64,000 nucleotides of DNA from Planctomycetota bacterium (GTDB taxonomy: Bacteria; Planctomycetota; Phycisphaerae; Phycisphaerales; UBA5793). A model generated the notes under the pieces. The model did no database searches and had not been told where the DNA came from. It saw nothing but the letters and a program-made list of their open reading frames with translations. Positions 37,387 to 49,643 of the stretch are shown piece by piece (within the stretch, counting starts at the first letter, position 1; each line of letters starts with the position of its first letter). The position numbers and the translations under genes were made by a program. The stretch is taken from the NCBI GenBank assembly GCA_963205185.1, contig CAUJHZ010000046.1, positions 1 through 64,000 of the forward strand, in the 5' to 3' direction.

Positions 37387-39317
37387 GACGCGACCGCTGG
37401 ATTCAGATCATCGCCGGCGTGGTGATGCTCGCCTCACTGCTGGGCGCGGGCTGGCTCATGCCCGCTATCAACGCCTCGGCGTCTGATGCGCAGTTGAAGT
37501 ACACCGACGAAGCCGCGGCGGGCGCGCCGGCGCCGGTGGTGGTGGCGCAGAGCATCGGAGTGGTGCGCGGCATCATCGCCAACTACCTCTGGATCCGCGC
37601 CGACAAGCTCAAGGAAGACGGCAAGTTCTTCGAGGCCTACCAGCTCAGCCGGTGGATCACCCAGCTCCAGCCGCGCTACGCCTCGGTCTGGCAGTTCCAG
37701 GCGTGGAACATGGCCTACAACATCTCGGTGGCCACGCACACGCCGCAGGAGCGCTGGCAGTGGGTGCGCGATGGGATTCAACTGCTGCGCGATTCGGGCA
37801 TCCGCTACAACCCGAGCGAGATGATGCTCTATCGCGAGCTGGCGTGGTTCTTCCTGCACAAGATCGCCGGCAACACCGACGACGCGAACAAGTATTACAA
37901 ACAGCAACTCGCCGACGAGTGGCAGGGGCTGCTCAGCGAGCCGCCGTATTCGTTTGAGGGCCGCAAGGCGGCGATCAAGACCATCGCCGATGCCCCCGAG
38001 CGCTGGGATCGCGTGGTGGAGCTGCAGCCGGCCGCGGCGTCGCTGCTCAAGGATCTCTACGCAGCCGGATTCGAACTTGACGAGCGCCTGCTCCGCACGA
38101 TCGAATCGACGCGGTCACTGGTTTCGAGCCCCGTCGCCAAGGCTTCGGGCATGGCCGAGCAGTTCGCGCAGGTGACCGACGCCAGCCGACTCTCGCCGCA
38201 GGGTCTGGCGGTGCGCCAACTGCAGCCGGCGCTGACCAACGAGGCCTACAAGGACGCCTGGCCGCTGGTCATCGCCTACACGCGCAAGCGGATCCTCAAA
38301 GACGTCTACAACATGGACCCCGGCTACATGCTGCAGTTCATGGAGGAGTTCGGCCCGCTCGACTGGCGCTCTCCCTCGGCGCATTCGCTCTACTGGGCCG
38401 CCGTCGGCGTCGAACGCGGCCTGACGCGCCGCGAGCAGAACAAGTTCGACCGCGTCAACACCGACCGCATCCTGTTTCACTCCGAGCAGTCGCTCAAGCG
38501 CGCCGGGCGCATCTTCTACGATTTTGTCTCCAAGGAAATCTCCTACGGCCCGGACCTGCGATTCGTGCCCTACTACGAGCACACCTACGTGCTGATGAAC
38601 CAGCGGCTCATCGACGAATGGGGCATCGGCACGCCGGCGACGTTCATCGACGGCTATCGCAACTTCCTCATCGACAGCGTGCGCGAAGCGTACATGTTCG
38701 GCGATCACGAGCGGGCCCAGGAGATCTACTCCCGGCTGCGCAATGATGAGAAGTTCTTCCAGCCCGAACATCCGGACCGGTTCGAGGCGCCGCTGGAATC
38801 GTTCATCATGAACGAGACGGCTGACCGCTGGTCGTCGATCACCGTCGCCACCAACGACTGCATCGCGCTGCTCACCTCCGCATTCCGCTTCGGCCTGGGC
38901 CGCGGCGACCAGCAGACGTTCAATCGCAACATCCGCATGGCTCGGGCGATCTATGACTACTTCTACCGCGAAGTGGGCAACCGCGAGACCGTGCTCACGC
39001 CCGGCGAAGGACGCCTCTCGTTTGAATGGGATGCGATGATGCTTCAGGCCTTTCAGATGGTCATGACCGACGGCATCTCAACGATGGGCGAGCGCATGGC
39101 GGTCTGGGAGCGGGCGGACGACAGTCTGAAGCTCAAGGTCTACGACAGCATCCTCACCGCCCTGCAGGACAACTTCGAGCGAAGCGGCCTGACGGACCGG
39201 ATGACCCTCGACCAGGCCTTCCCGCCGCCCGAAGGGCTCGAAGCCTACCGCCTGCAGAAGCAGCAGGAAGCCCAGAGCCAGCCTCAGGGCCCGACGCTTC
39301 CCATCGAGCGCAAATAA
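37383..39317 (+). CDS. Membrane-anchored helical (TPR-like) protein of the SPFH-ABC operon
   Basis: 644 residues, starting within the ATGA overlap with the permease gene. One N-terminal helix (about 8-28) anchors an all-helical, Trp/Tyr-rich domain. Segments such as IIANYLWIRADKLKEDGKFFEAYQLSRWITQLQPRYASVWQFQAWNMAYN and LYRELAWFFLHKIAGNTDDANKYYK look like degenerate tetratricopeptide repeats. No catalytic motif is visible. It would face the extracytoplasmic side if the helix is a signal anchor. The tight coupling to the permease suggests an accessory or substrate-handling subunit. I recall no characterised homologue. Confidence 0.75.
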   Translation: MRRDRWIQIIAGVVMLASLLGAGWLMPAINASASDAQLKYTDEAAAGAPAPVVVAQSIGVVRGIIANYLWIRADKLKEDGKFFEAYQLSRWITQLQPRYASVWQFQAWNMAYNISVATHTPQERWQWVRDGIQLLRDSGIRYNPSEMMLYRELAWFFLHKIAGNTDDANKYYKQQLADEWQGLLSEPPYSFEGRKAAIKTIADAPERWDRVVELQPAAASLLKDLYAAGFELDERLLRTIESTRSLVSSPVAKASGMAEQFAQVTDASRLSPQGLAVRQLQPALTNEAYKDAWPLVIAYTRKRILKDVYNMDPGYMLQFMEEFGPLDWRSPSAHSLYWAAVGVERGLTRREQNKFDRVNTDRILFHSEQSLKRAGRIFYDFVSKEISYGPDLRFVPYYEHTYVLMNQRLIDEWGIGTPATFIDGYRNFLIDSVREAYMFGDHERAQEIYSRLRNDEKFFQPEHPDRFEAPLESFIMNETADRWSSITVATNDCIALLTSAFRFGLGRGDQQTFNRNIRMARAIYDYFYREVGNRETVLTPGEGRLSFEWDAMMLQAFQMVMTDGISTMGERMAVWERADDSLKLKVYDSILTALQDNFERSGLTDRMTLDQAFPPPEGLEAYRLQKQQEAQSQPQGPTLPIERK

Positions 39318-39323
39318 TCTGGC

Positions 39324-39457
39324 GGTGCCGTGGTCCAGAGGTCGGCTCTGCGACCGGCGGGCCACGCCGTCGCGCGGTACTCGAGCCAACGTGGAAGGTG
39401 CGGCGCTCCGCCGTTCGCGTGGCCTGCGCTCGCAGGGCCTCGCTTGACCACGGCACC
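39324..39457. other. 134-base nested inverted-repeat element
   Basis: A perfect 12-bp inverted repeat (GGTGCCGTGGTC at 39324-39335 with 39446-39457) encloses further pairings: GGTCG/CGACC (39340-39344 with 39351-39355), GGCCACGC/GCGTGGCC (39360-39367 with 39417-39424), CGGCG/CGCCG (39401-39405 with 39409-39413) and CCTGCG/CGCAGG (39423-39428 with 39431-39436, overlapping the previous pair by two bases). It fills most of the gap between the operon end and the next gene. It could be a structured RNA, a terminator complex or a small palindromic mobile element. Confidence 0.6.
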
Positions 39458-39522
39458 CCGGGGCGCGCGCCGATCTATCATTAGACGGTGGAAATGTCAG
39501 CACATCAGCGAAAGCGCTGCTC

Positions 39523-40689
39523 ATGCCCGATCTGAGCGTCTGTATCAATGGCATGCGGTTCCCGAACCCGTTTGTGATCGCCTCGGGCCCGCCGGGAACG
39601 AACGCCAACGTCATCGGCCGCGCCTATGACGAGGGCTGGGGCGGGGTGGTGTGCAAGACCGTCTGCCTCGACGCCGAATCGATCATCAACGTCAGCCCGC
39701 GCTATGCGCACCTGCGCGCTGCCGATTCCGATGAGATCATCGGGTGGGAGAACATCGAACTCATCAGCGATCGACCTTTCGAGACCTGGCTCGACGAATT
39801 CAAACGCATCAAGGATCTGTATCCGCAGCGCCCGCTGATCGCTTCGGTGATGGAAGAGTGCTCGCGCGACCGCTGGGTCGAGATCATCCAGCGCTGCGAC
39901 GAGACAGGCGTGGATGGATTTGAACTCAACCTCTCGTGCCCGCACGGCCTGCCCGAGCGGCGCATGGGCCAGGCGATGGGCCAGGACCCCGAGATTGTGC
40001 GCCAGGTGTGCCAGTGGGTCCGCAGCGCCACGCGCAAACCCATCTGGGCCAAGATGACGCCCAACATCACCAGCATCGTCGAGCCGGCCCGCGCGGCACT
40101 CGAGGCAGGATGCGACGGGATCACCGCCATCAACACCATCCTTTGCGTCATGGGCATCGATCTCGAGACGCTGCGCCCCCTGCCGACCGTCGAGGGCTAC
40201 TCGGAGGCGGGCGGGTACTCGTCCAAGGCCATCCGGCCCATCGCGCTGCGCATGGTCATGGAGACGGCCCGGCTGGTGGCCGCTGATTTCCCGACGACGA
40301 CGGTCAGTGCCGCAGGCGGAGTCGAGAGCGGCGACGACGCGGTGCAGTTCATTCTGCTGGGCGCCGGCACGGTGCAGGTGTGCACGGGCGTGATGAAGTT
40401 CGGCTACCGCATGATCCGGCCGATGCTCGACGATCTGCGGGCTTTCATGGATCAGCATGGATTCGAGACGGTGGATGAGTTCCGCGGCCGGAGCCTGCCT
40501 TACTTCACAACCCACGCCGATCTCGTCGCGCGCCAGGCGGCGGCCCGCGGGGCCCACGGGGGTGAGGCGCAGGCAGCCGAGGCCGGGAGCCGCGACGACC
40601 GCTGGCAGGCCGACCGACTCGTGGAGCAGTCCCGGGCTCTCTCGTCGCAGGAGCCCGACGCGGCACTGACGCGCGGCCCCTCCCAATAA
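39523..40689 (+). CDS. preA: Dihydropyrimidine dehydrogenase subunit PreA-like, lacking the ferredoxin domain
   Basis: 388 residues of the dihydroorotate dehydrogenase-like flavoprotein family, closest to PreA, which reduces uracil and thymine with NADH. Family marks are FPNPFVIASGPPGTN, VCKTV, FELNLSCPHG, PIWAKMTPNI, GITAINTI and the FMN phosphate loop SAAGGVESGDDA and GAGTVQVCTG. E. coli PreA continues with two 4Fe-4S clusters. Here that domain is absent and the last 60 residues are Ala/Arg/Glu-rich. preT is not adjacent. The dihydropyrimidinase at 14.3 kb would take the next step. Confidence 0.87.
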   Translation: MPDLSVCINGMRFPNPFVIASGPPGTNANVIGRAYDEGWGGVVCKTVCLDAESIINVSPRYAHLRAADSDEIIGWENIELISDRPFETWLDEFKRIKDLYPQRPLIASVMEECSRDRWVEIIQRCDETGVDGFELNLSCPHGLPERRMGQAMGQDPEIVRQVCQWVRSATRKPIWAKMTPNITSIVEPARAALEAGCDGITAINTILCVMGIDLETLRPLPTVEGYSEAGGYSSKAIRPIALRMVMETARLVAADFPTTTVSAAGGVESGDDAVQFILLGAGTVQVCTGVMKFGYRMIRPMLDDLRAFMDQHGFETVDEFRGRSLPYFTTHADLVARQAAARGAHGGEAQAAEAGSRDDRWQADRLVEQSRALSSQEPDAALTRGPSQ

Positions 40690-40774
40690 CGCCCGGGAAA
40701 GCGTTCACGGCGGATGCACCTACAATCCCACTTGCCGGCCGCCCGCCGCGGGCCGATACTACTTCTCAGCCCCA

Positions 40775-41152
40775 ATGTCCCGAATCGACCGCTCAACCCG
40801 ACCACTGCCGACCTCGCTGGCGACGCTCGCCGCGCTGGTGGCCATTCTGGCCGCGGCGTCGAGCCTGCCGGACGGCGCCGTCATCGAGCGGTCGCGCGGC
40901 TGGATCATCCGGCCGATCGATGGAGATGAACCCGGCTCCAATGGCGGCAGATCCCTGACTGACTGCCTCGCGCAGGCGGCGCGGCACCTGCTTGGCGCCC
41001 GCGCGGAGCTGACGGTCGCACTGGCTCCGCTGCACGTGGTTCAGTCGGGCCGGGCCGCGACGACCGTCGCCGTCGCGCCTGAGAGTTGCCGCTGGCGGCC
41101 CGGGCGGCGGGTGCTCGTGACCCATCTCGCGCTGCCTCCCCCGCTGGCGTGA
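40775..41152 (+). CDS. Small exported or membrane-anchored protein of unknown function
   Basis: 125 residues with an N-terminal hydrophobic segment (about 13-32, LPTSLATLAALVAILAAASS) and a mature part ending VAPESCRWRPGRRVLVTHLALPPPLA. No motif is recognised. Two lone Cys are present. Its base composition matches the neighbours and it lies alone between preA and secA. A -10-like TACAAT sits about 50 bases upstream. The overlapping reverse frame is arginine-rich and less plausible. Coding status is likely but not certain. Confidence 0.5.
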   Translation: MSRIDRSTRPLPTSLATLAALVAILAAASSLPDGAVIERSRGWIIRPIDGDEPGSNGGRSLTDCLAQAARHLLGARAELTVALAPLHVVQSGRAATTVAVAPESCRWRPGRRVLVTHLALPPPLA

Positions 41153-41270
41153 TGACGCGTTGCCGGCGTGGCGCTGCGCCTTTGGCGCGCAGCCGCTGAG
41201 CGTCGGCGTCGCCGCGATCCGTGCGCTCCGATCGATTCATCACCCTCTGCAGCCAGTCAAGGATTGAAAC

Positions 41271-45155
<3,885 letters not shown>

Positions 45156-45202
45156 TGCGCCGCTGCAAGCGTTGAACCTTTGAGGCGCAAGGGCTGCTCT
45201 CC

Positions 45203-46267
45203 ATGCTCCATCTGGCCGCGTATCTCCACCGCCTCGACCCGTTCGCCTGGCGCATCTCGGGCGACTTCGGGATCCGGTGGTACGGCATCGCCTACGCCGC
45301 CGGATTCGTCTGCCTCTATCTCTTCGCCACGCGCCTGGCCAGGCGCGGGCGGATCGTGCTCACGCCCGAGCAGGTCGGCGACTACGTCATGTACGCGGTC
45401 GCCGGCGTGCTGCTTGGCGGCCGGCTCGGGTGGGTGCTTTTCTATCACCCGTCGGCGTTGTGGACATTCACATCGTCCGCGCCGTGGTGGGAGGTGCTGG
45501 CCATCAATCGCGGCGGCATGGCGAGCCACGGAGGCATGCTCGGCGTGATCATCGCCATGGCCATCTTTGCGCGCCGCAATCGCATCAATCCATTCGGGCT
45601 GCTCGATGTCAGCGCGCTTCTCGTGCCGCTGGGTCTGTTCTTCGGCCGGCTGGCCAACTTCATCAACGGCGAGTTGCGCGGCCAGCCTTGCGGTCCCTCA
45701 TTCCCCCTGGCCGTCAGGTTTCCCCACGAGATCGTCGAGGAGTGGGGCGTTGCCGAGTTCCGCGCTGCGCCTGGACTGGCGGACTACTTCAACATTCCGC
45801 CGCTGCGGTGGCAGGAGTTCCTGCGCTCGGTGGAAGAGCGGGTTCCGACCGCGGTCGCCCAGTTTCAGCAATATCAATACGACCTGCTCGCGGCCGTCCG
45901 CGCCGGCAACCAGCAGGTCATCTCGATCGTCGAGCCGATGCTGGTCGCCCGCCACCCCTCGCAGCTCTACCAGGCCCTCGCCGAGGGCATCGTGCTTGGC
46001 GCGGTGCTGTGCTTTGTCTTCTTCGTTGTTCGGCCGAAGCGTTACGGCGTGGTCGGCTGCTGGTTTCTGATCATCTACGGCATCCTGCGCATCATCACCG
46101 AAATCTGGCGCCTGCCTGACGAGGGCATTGAGCGCGTTCTCGGCCTGAGCCGGGGGCAATGGCTGAGCGTGGCGATGGTAATCGCCGGCGCCCTCGCGCT
46201 GGTCTGGGTGCTTCGCCGTCCCCTGCCGCCGGGCCGCGCGGCGGATTCGCCGCACGCCGCAGCGTGA
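45203..46267 (+). CDS. lgt: Prolipoprotein diacylglyceryl transferase
   Basis: 354-residue polytopic inner-membrane enzyme that attaches diacylglycerol to the lipobox Cys of prolipoproteins. RWYGIAYAAGF, GVLLGGRLGWVLFYHP, NRGGMASHGGMLGV and the Lgt signature FGRLANFINGELRG are present, as is RHPSQLYQALAEG. A typical Lgt is about 270-290 residues. The extra length is an insert of about 60 residues between NGELRG and RHPSQLYQ (PGLADYFNIPPLRWQEFLRS...), probably a periplasmic loop. It starts 48 bases after secA, and a lipoprotein gene follows within 17 bases. Confidence 0.95.
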   Translation: MLHLAAYLHRLDPFAWRISGDFGIRWYGIAYAAGFVCLYLFATRLARRGRIVLTPEQVGDYVMYAVAGVLLGGRLGWVLFYHPSALWTFTSSAPWWEVLAINRGGMASHGGMLGVIIAMAIFARRNRINPFGLLDVSALLVPLGLFFGRLANFINGELRGQPCGPSFPLAVRFPHEIVEEWGVAEFRAAPGLADYFNIPPLRWQEFLRSVEERVPTAVAQFQQYQYDLLAAVRAGNQQVISIVEPMLVARHPSQLYQALAEGIVLGAVLCFVFFVVRPKRYGVVGCWFLIIYGILRIITEIWRLPDEGIERVLGLSRGQWLSVAMVIAGALALVWVLRRPLPPGRAADSPHAAA

Positions 46268-46283
46268 ACCGATAGAATCGCAC

Positions 46284-47168
46284 ATGCGCTCCGCATCGGT
46301 GGTCTGTTGCGTCCTGCTCGCGCTCATCCTGAGCGCATGCCGTCGCACGGCGCCCCCTGCATCGCCGCCGCCCGCCCCGCCGCCGGGTATGGTCTACATC
46401 CCGGGCGGGAAAACGAAGATCGGCGCGACCGACGGCCTGCCGCAGGAGCAGCCGGTGTTCACCGCTGACGTCAAGCCGTTCTTTCTCGATGTTCATCCTG
46501 TCACAGTCGCTCAGTTTCGAGAGTTCGTGGACGCCACCGGCTACCGCACGCAGGCGGAGGAGTTTGGCGATTCGGCTGTGTTCGACTTCGACACTGGCGA
46601 GTGGAGCCTGGTGAATGGCGCGGACTGGCGCCATCCGTTCGGCCCCGACAAGCCCGCCGCAGCAGACGATCATCCCGTAACGCAGGTGTCGTGGAATGAT
46701 GCGATGGCCTACTGCAACTGGGCAGGCAAGCGGTTGCCGACCGAGGTCGAGTGGGAGCACGCGGCTCGCAACGCGCGAAACGGCGGGCCGCAGTATCCAT
46801 GGGGCAATGAACTCGTCATCGACGGCAAGTACATGGCCAACGCATGGCAGGGCTCCTTTCCGGATCTCAACACGGCCGCGGACGGCTACATGGCCACGTC
46901 GCCCGTCGGCGCTTACGGCGCCTCGCCGCTGGGCCTGACGGACCTGGGCGGCAACGTGTGGGAATGGACGGCGGACTGGTTCCGGCCTTATGCGAACCGC
47001 GACCAGCCGTTCATGCCCGGAAAGAACAGCAAGAAGGCCACACGCGGCGGATCGTTCCTCTGCGACCCGGTGGTGTGCCACGGCTATCGCGTCTCGGGCC
47101 GCTCAGACTCGACGCCCGAAACCGGCATGTGCCACACGGGCTTTCGCTGCGCGCGGGATATTCCCTGA
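46284..47168 (+). CDS. Formylglycine-generating-enzyme-like lipoprotein
   Basis: 294 residues. A lipobox LILSAC (Cys19) after a short signal makes it a predicted lipoprotein, apt beside lgt. The FGE-sulfatase (SUMF1) domain spans 35-294: GMVYIPGGKTKIG, VTVAQFREFVDATGY, VTQVSWNDAMAYCNWAGKRLPTEVEWE, GNVWEWTADWF and the C-terminal RGGSFLC ... C ... GFRCARD. The two active-site Cys of true FGE, spaced five apart, are both present (Cys260, Cys265), so oxidation of a sulfatase Cys to formylglycine is possible, although an extracytoplasmic site would be unusual. No sulfatase gene is nearby. TAGAAT ends 5 bases before the ATG. Confidence 0.9.
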   Translation: MRSASVVCCVLLALILSACRRTAPPASPPPAPPPGMVYIPGGKTKIGATDGLPQEQPVFTADVKPFFLDVHPVTVAQFREFVDATGYRTQAEEFGDSAVFDFDTGEWSLVNGADWRHPFGPDKPAAADDHPVTQVSWNDAMAYCNWAGKRLPTEVEWEHAARNARNGGPQYPWGNELVIDGKYMANAWQGSFPDLNTAADGYMATSPVGAYGASPLGLTDLGGNVWEWTADWFRPYANRDQPFMPGKNSKKATRGGSFLCDPVVCHGYRVSGRSDSTPETGMCHTGFRCARDIP

Positions 47169-47264
47169 TCGTCGCGCGTCGGCTCGCCGCGCCAGGCCTG
47201 TGCGCGTATTCTGACCTGCCGGTGCGATTTCACGCCGTCGCCGGTCTTTCACGAGAGAAGAGAG

Positions 47265-48323
47265 ATGCCCAGGAAAGCAGTGCCCGATCCCGAGCGCCAG
47301 ATCGACCTCGACCTCGTTCGCGCCACGGAGAACGCCGCGATGGCGGCGTGGAAGTGGTTCGGCAAAGGCGACAAGAACATCGCCGACGGCGCCGCGTCCG
47401 ACGCGATGCGCGGCATGTTTCAACTCATCCACTGCAAGGCGCTCGTGCGCATCGGCGAAGGCCGCAAAGACGATGCACCCGGAATCTTCACCGACGAAAA
47501 ACTTGGCACATGGGTGGAGGGCAGCATTCCGCTGGCCGTCGCGGTGGATCCGATCGACGGCACCACGCTGACAGCCAAGGGGCTGCCGGGGGCGGTGTCC
47601 GTTCTGGCGGTTGCTGCCTGCGACGATCCGAACGATGATCCCGCGGAACTCTTTCCGGTGATCCCCTCCTACTACATGGAGAAGATCGCCTACGGCCCGA
47701 AGGTGGCCGAAGGCCCGGGCAAGATCCGCATGGATGCACCGATCGATGAGAATCTCGACATCATTGCCTTCAAGTTGAAGAAGCGCGTGCGCGATCTCGT
47801 GGCGGTGCTGCTCGACCGGCCGCGGCACCAGCACATGATCGACGCCATCCGCAAGGCCGGGTGCGGCATACGACTCATTTCCGACGGCGACGTGGCCGCG
47901 GCGATCGCGCCCAGCCTGCCCAACTCCGGGGTGGACCTCTACATCGGCATCGGCGGAAGTCCCGAGGCGGTGATCGCATCCGCCGCGATCAAGTGCCTCG
48001 GCGGCGAGCACCTCTCGCGCATGTGGCCGCGCGATGACGCCGAGCGCGAGTCGCTCGTCAAGGAGCACGGCTGCACGGAAGCGGACTTCTCGAAGATCTG
48101 GACCGTCAACGAAATGGCCCGAGGCGATCACATCATCTTCGTCGCCACCGGCATCAGCGACTCGCCGATGCTGCGCGGCATCCGCTACGACCAGCAGCAC
48201 TGCATCACTGAGTCGATCCTCATGCGCTCGCGCTTCCGGACCGTGCGGCGCATCGAAGCGTTCCACAACATCGACAGCAAGACGATCCGCCTCGCGTCCA
48301 CCGGCGAAGAAATGCGCCTCTGA
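47265..48323 (+). CDS. glpX: Class II fructose-1,6-bisphosphatase
   Basis: 352 residues of the GlpX family, dephosphorylating fructose 1,6-bisphosphate in gluconeogenesis. The N-terminal DLVRATENAAMAAWKWFGKG, the metal site VAVDPIDGTTLTAKG, APGIFTDEKLG and IGIGGSPEAVIASAAIKCLGG are canonical, and VATGISDSPMLRGI lies near the end. GAGAGAAGAGAG precedes the ATG. A TATTCT (47207-47212) could be its -10. It converges with the minus-strand membrane gene, 9 bases apart. Confidence 0.96.
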   Translation: MPRKAVPDPERQIDLDLVRATENAAMAAWKWFGKGDKNIADGAASDAMRGMFQLIHCKALVRIGEGRKDDAPGIFTDEKLGTWVEGSIPLAVAVDPIDGTTLTAKGLPGAVSVLAVAACDDPNDDPAELFPVIPSYYMEKIAYGPKVAEGPGKIRMDAPIDENLDIIAFKLKKRVRDLVAVLLDRPRHQHMIDAIRKAGCGIRLISDGDVAAAIAPSLPNSGVDLYIGIGGSPEAVIASAAIKCLGGEHLSRMWPRDDAERESLVKEHGCTEADFSKIWTVNEMARGDHIIFVATGISDSPMLRGIRYDQQHCITESILMRSRFRTVRRIEAFHNIDSKTIRLASTGEEMRL

Positions 48324-48332
48324 CGACGACGC

Positions 48333-49106
48333 TCAACCGCCGCCTTCACCCTCCGGCGGCGCCGGCTCTTCTTGCTCGCCTGGCGGGGCCTGCTCGCCGC
48401 CACCAGCCGGCGCCTCGAGCTCGCTTTCATCGAAGACGAGATCGCCAAGATCCGGGTCGTGCAGGACGATGCGCGAGATGCCCACCTGTTCGAGCCGACC
48501 GTTCGGCCCAACGAGCATCTTGACCGTCATCGTCGTATCCAATGTCTTCTTGCTGAAGACCAGTTGGCTTCGCACATCCATCGACTGCTCGCCGACGCCC
48601 GAGCCGCCGGGCGGCTGGCCGGTCGAGGATTGAATTCCCTGCTGGACGCTGCCGTAGCGAGCGGTGACCTCATCGGCGAATGCCTGAAGTTGCGCATCGC
48701 TGACCTGAACCTCCACCGGCGGGTAGAGGTGCGCCCGAGCCGAGGCAAAGTCGCCGATCTGCACATCGCTGATGAACTCCATAGGACCCTGCGCGACGAG
48801 CATGGCCATCTTCCAATATTCCTGCGCGTATGGCCGCACCCACTGGATGAACAGCGCCTGCCCCGCCAGCGACAGGATGGAGATGATGATCGCCGCCGCC
48901 GCGAGCCCCGTACCCTTGCGCCGGCCATTGGACGACGAAACTGAGACGAGCCCGCCCACGCCCATCAGCAGCCCGAGCAGCGATGTGAGCGGGCAGCAGA
49001 TGATCACACTGCAGACAAAGCCCGAGACCGCCAGCAAACTGGTGCGCGGCGGCTCGCCGGCGTGATCTCGATAAGGGTCCATTCCGCCTGCGTCGAACTG
49101 GCTCAT
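48333..49106 (-). CDS. DUF4190-like membrane protein with extracytoplasmic domain
   Basis: 257 residues. Two hydrophobic helices (about 23-55, SLLAVSGFVCSVIICCPLTSLLGLLMGVGG, and 66-88) with a short basic turn NGRRKGTG match the DUF4190 hairpin pattern. Residues about 95-225 form a soluble domain without recognised motifs (FISDVQIGDFASARAHLYPP...), reminiscent of DUF4864-like folds. The last 30 residues are Pro/Glu/Gly-rich. ATG 49106 follows AAGGAA. Function unknown. Confidence 0.7.
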   Translation of the reverse strand: MSQFDAGGMDPYRDHAGEPPRTSLLAVSGFVCSVIICCPLTSLLGLLMGVGGLVSVSSSNGRRKGTGLAAAAIIISILSLAGQALFIQWVRPYAQEYWKMAMLVAQGPMEFISDVQIGDFASARAHLYPPVEVQVSDAQLQAFADEVTARYGSVQQGIQSSTGQPPGGSGVGEQSMDVRSQLVFSKKTLDTTMTVKMLVGPNGRLEQVGISRIVLHDPDLGDLVFDESELEAPAGGGEQAPPGEQEEPAPPEGEGGG

Positions 49107-49178
49107 GCTCTTGTTCCTTCGGAGAGGCTCGAGGCACTCACATGTCTTATTGGGATTTTCCGTGCGACCATAAGCGGC

Positions 49179-49640
49179 TCAGGGAGACTCATCCAGCACA
49201 TCGTGCACCCGAATCCACTCCCAGCGGGGCTTCCACTTCTCGACCAGGGCCACGTGGCTCGGGTGGTTGACGTAACCGCGATACGCCTCCTCATCCGCGA
49301 AGCCGACGTAAAAGCCCACGTCGTAGTCGCCATCCACGTTGGTGCGGCCGACGTCCAGGTGCGTCCCGCAGTAGTACGACAGCACACCGGGGATGGCCGC
49401 GAGCTGCTCATCGCAGTCGGCGATCAGTTCCGGCGCCTCTGCCGGATTCCTGAGTTTGAAGAATGCGAGATGGTTGATGCGCGCCGGGCGCGGCGGATGC
49501 GCGCCCTCTGGCGATTCGGAGGGGCAGCAGATCGAGCGGCAGCCGCCGGCAATGATCAGGCAAAGCGCGACTGCGGCCGGCAGCACGAACCGGCACAGCG
49601 GGATTCTGCACCACGAAGAAAGGCGACGAGGTCGGTCCAT
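49179..49640 (-). CDS. Dabb (stress-responsive A/B barrel) lipoprotein
   Basis: 153 residues. A signal with lipobox LIIAGGC (lipidated Cys near 34) is followed by a dimeric alpha/beta barrel (Dabb) domain: INHLAFFKLRNPAEAPELIADCDEQLAAIPGV, NVDGDYDVGFYVGFADEEAYRGYVNHPSH and W-x-W-I-R-V-H-D-V. Dabb proteins are small dimers of varied, often unknown, catalytic roles, and lipid anchoring is uncommon. Its ribosome-binding site GGAG overlaps the stop of the DUF1015 gene (4-base spacing), so the two are coupled. Confidence 0.85.
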   Translation of the reverse strand: MDRPRRLSSWCRIPLCRFVLPAAVALCLIIAGGCRSICCPSESPEGAHPPRPARINHLAFFKLRNPAEAPELIADCDEQLAAIPGVLSYYCGTHLDVGRTNVDGDYDVGFYVGFADEEAYRGYVNHPSHVALVEKWKPRWEWIRVHDVLDESP

Positions 49641-49643
49641 TAT

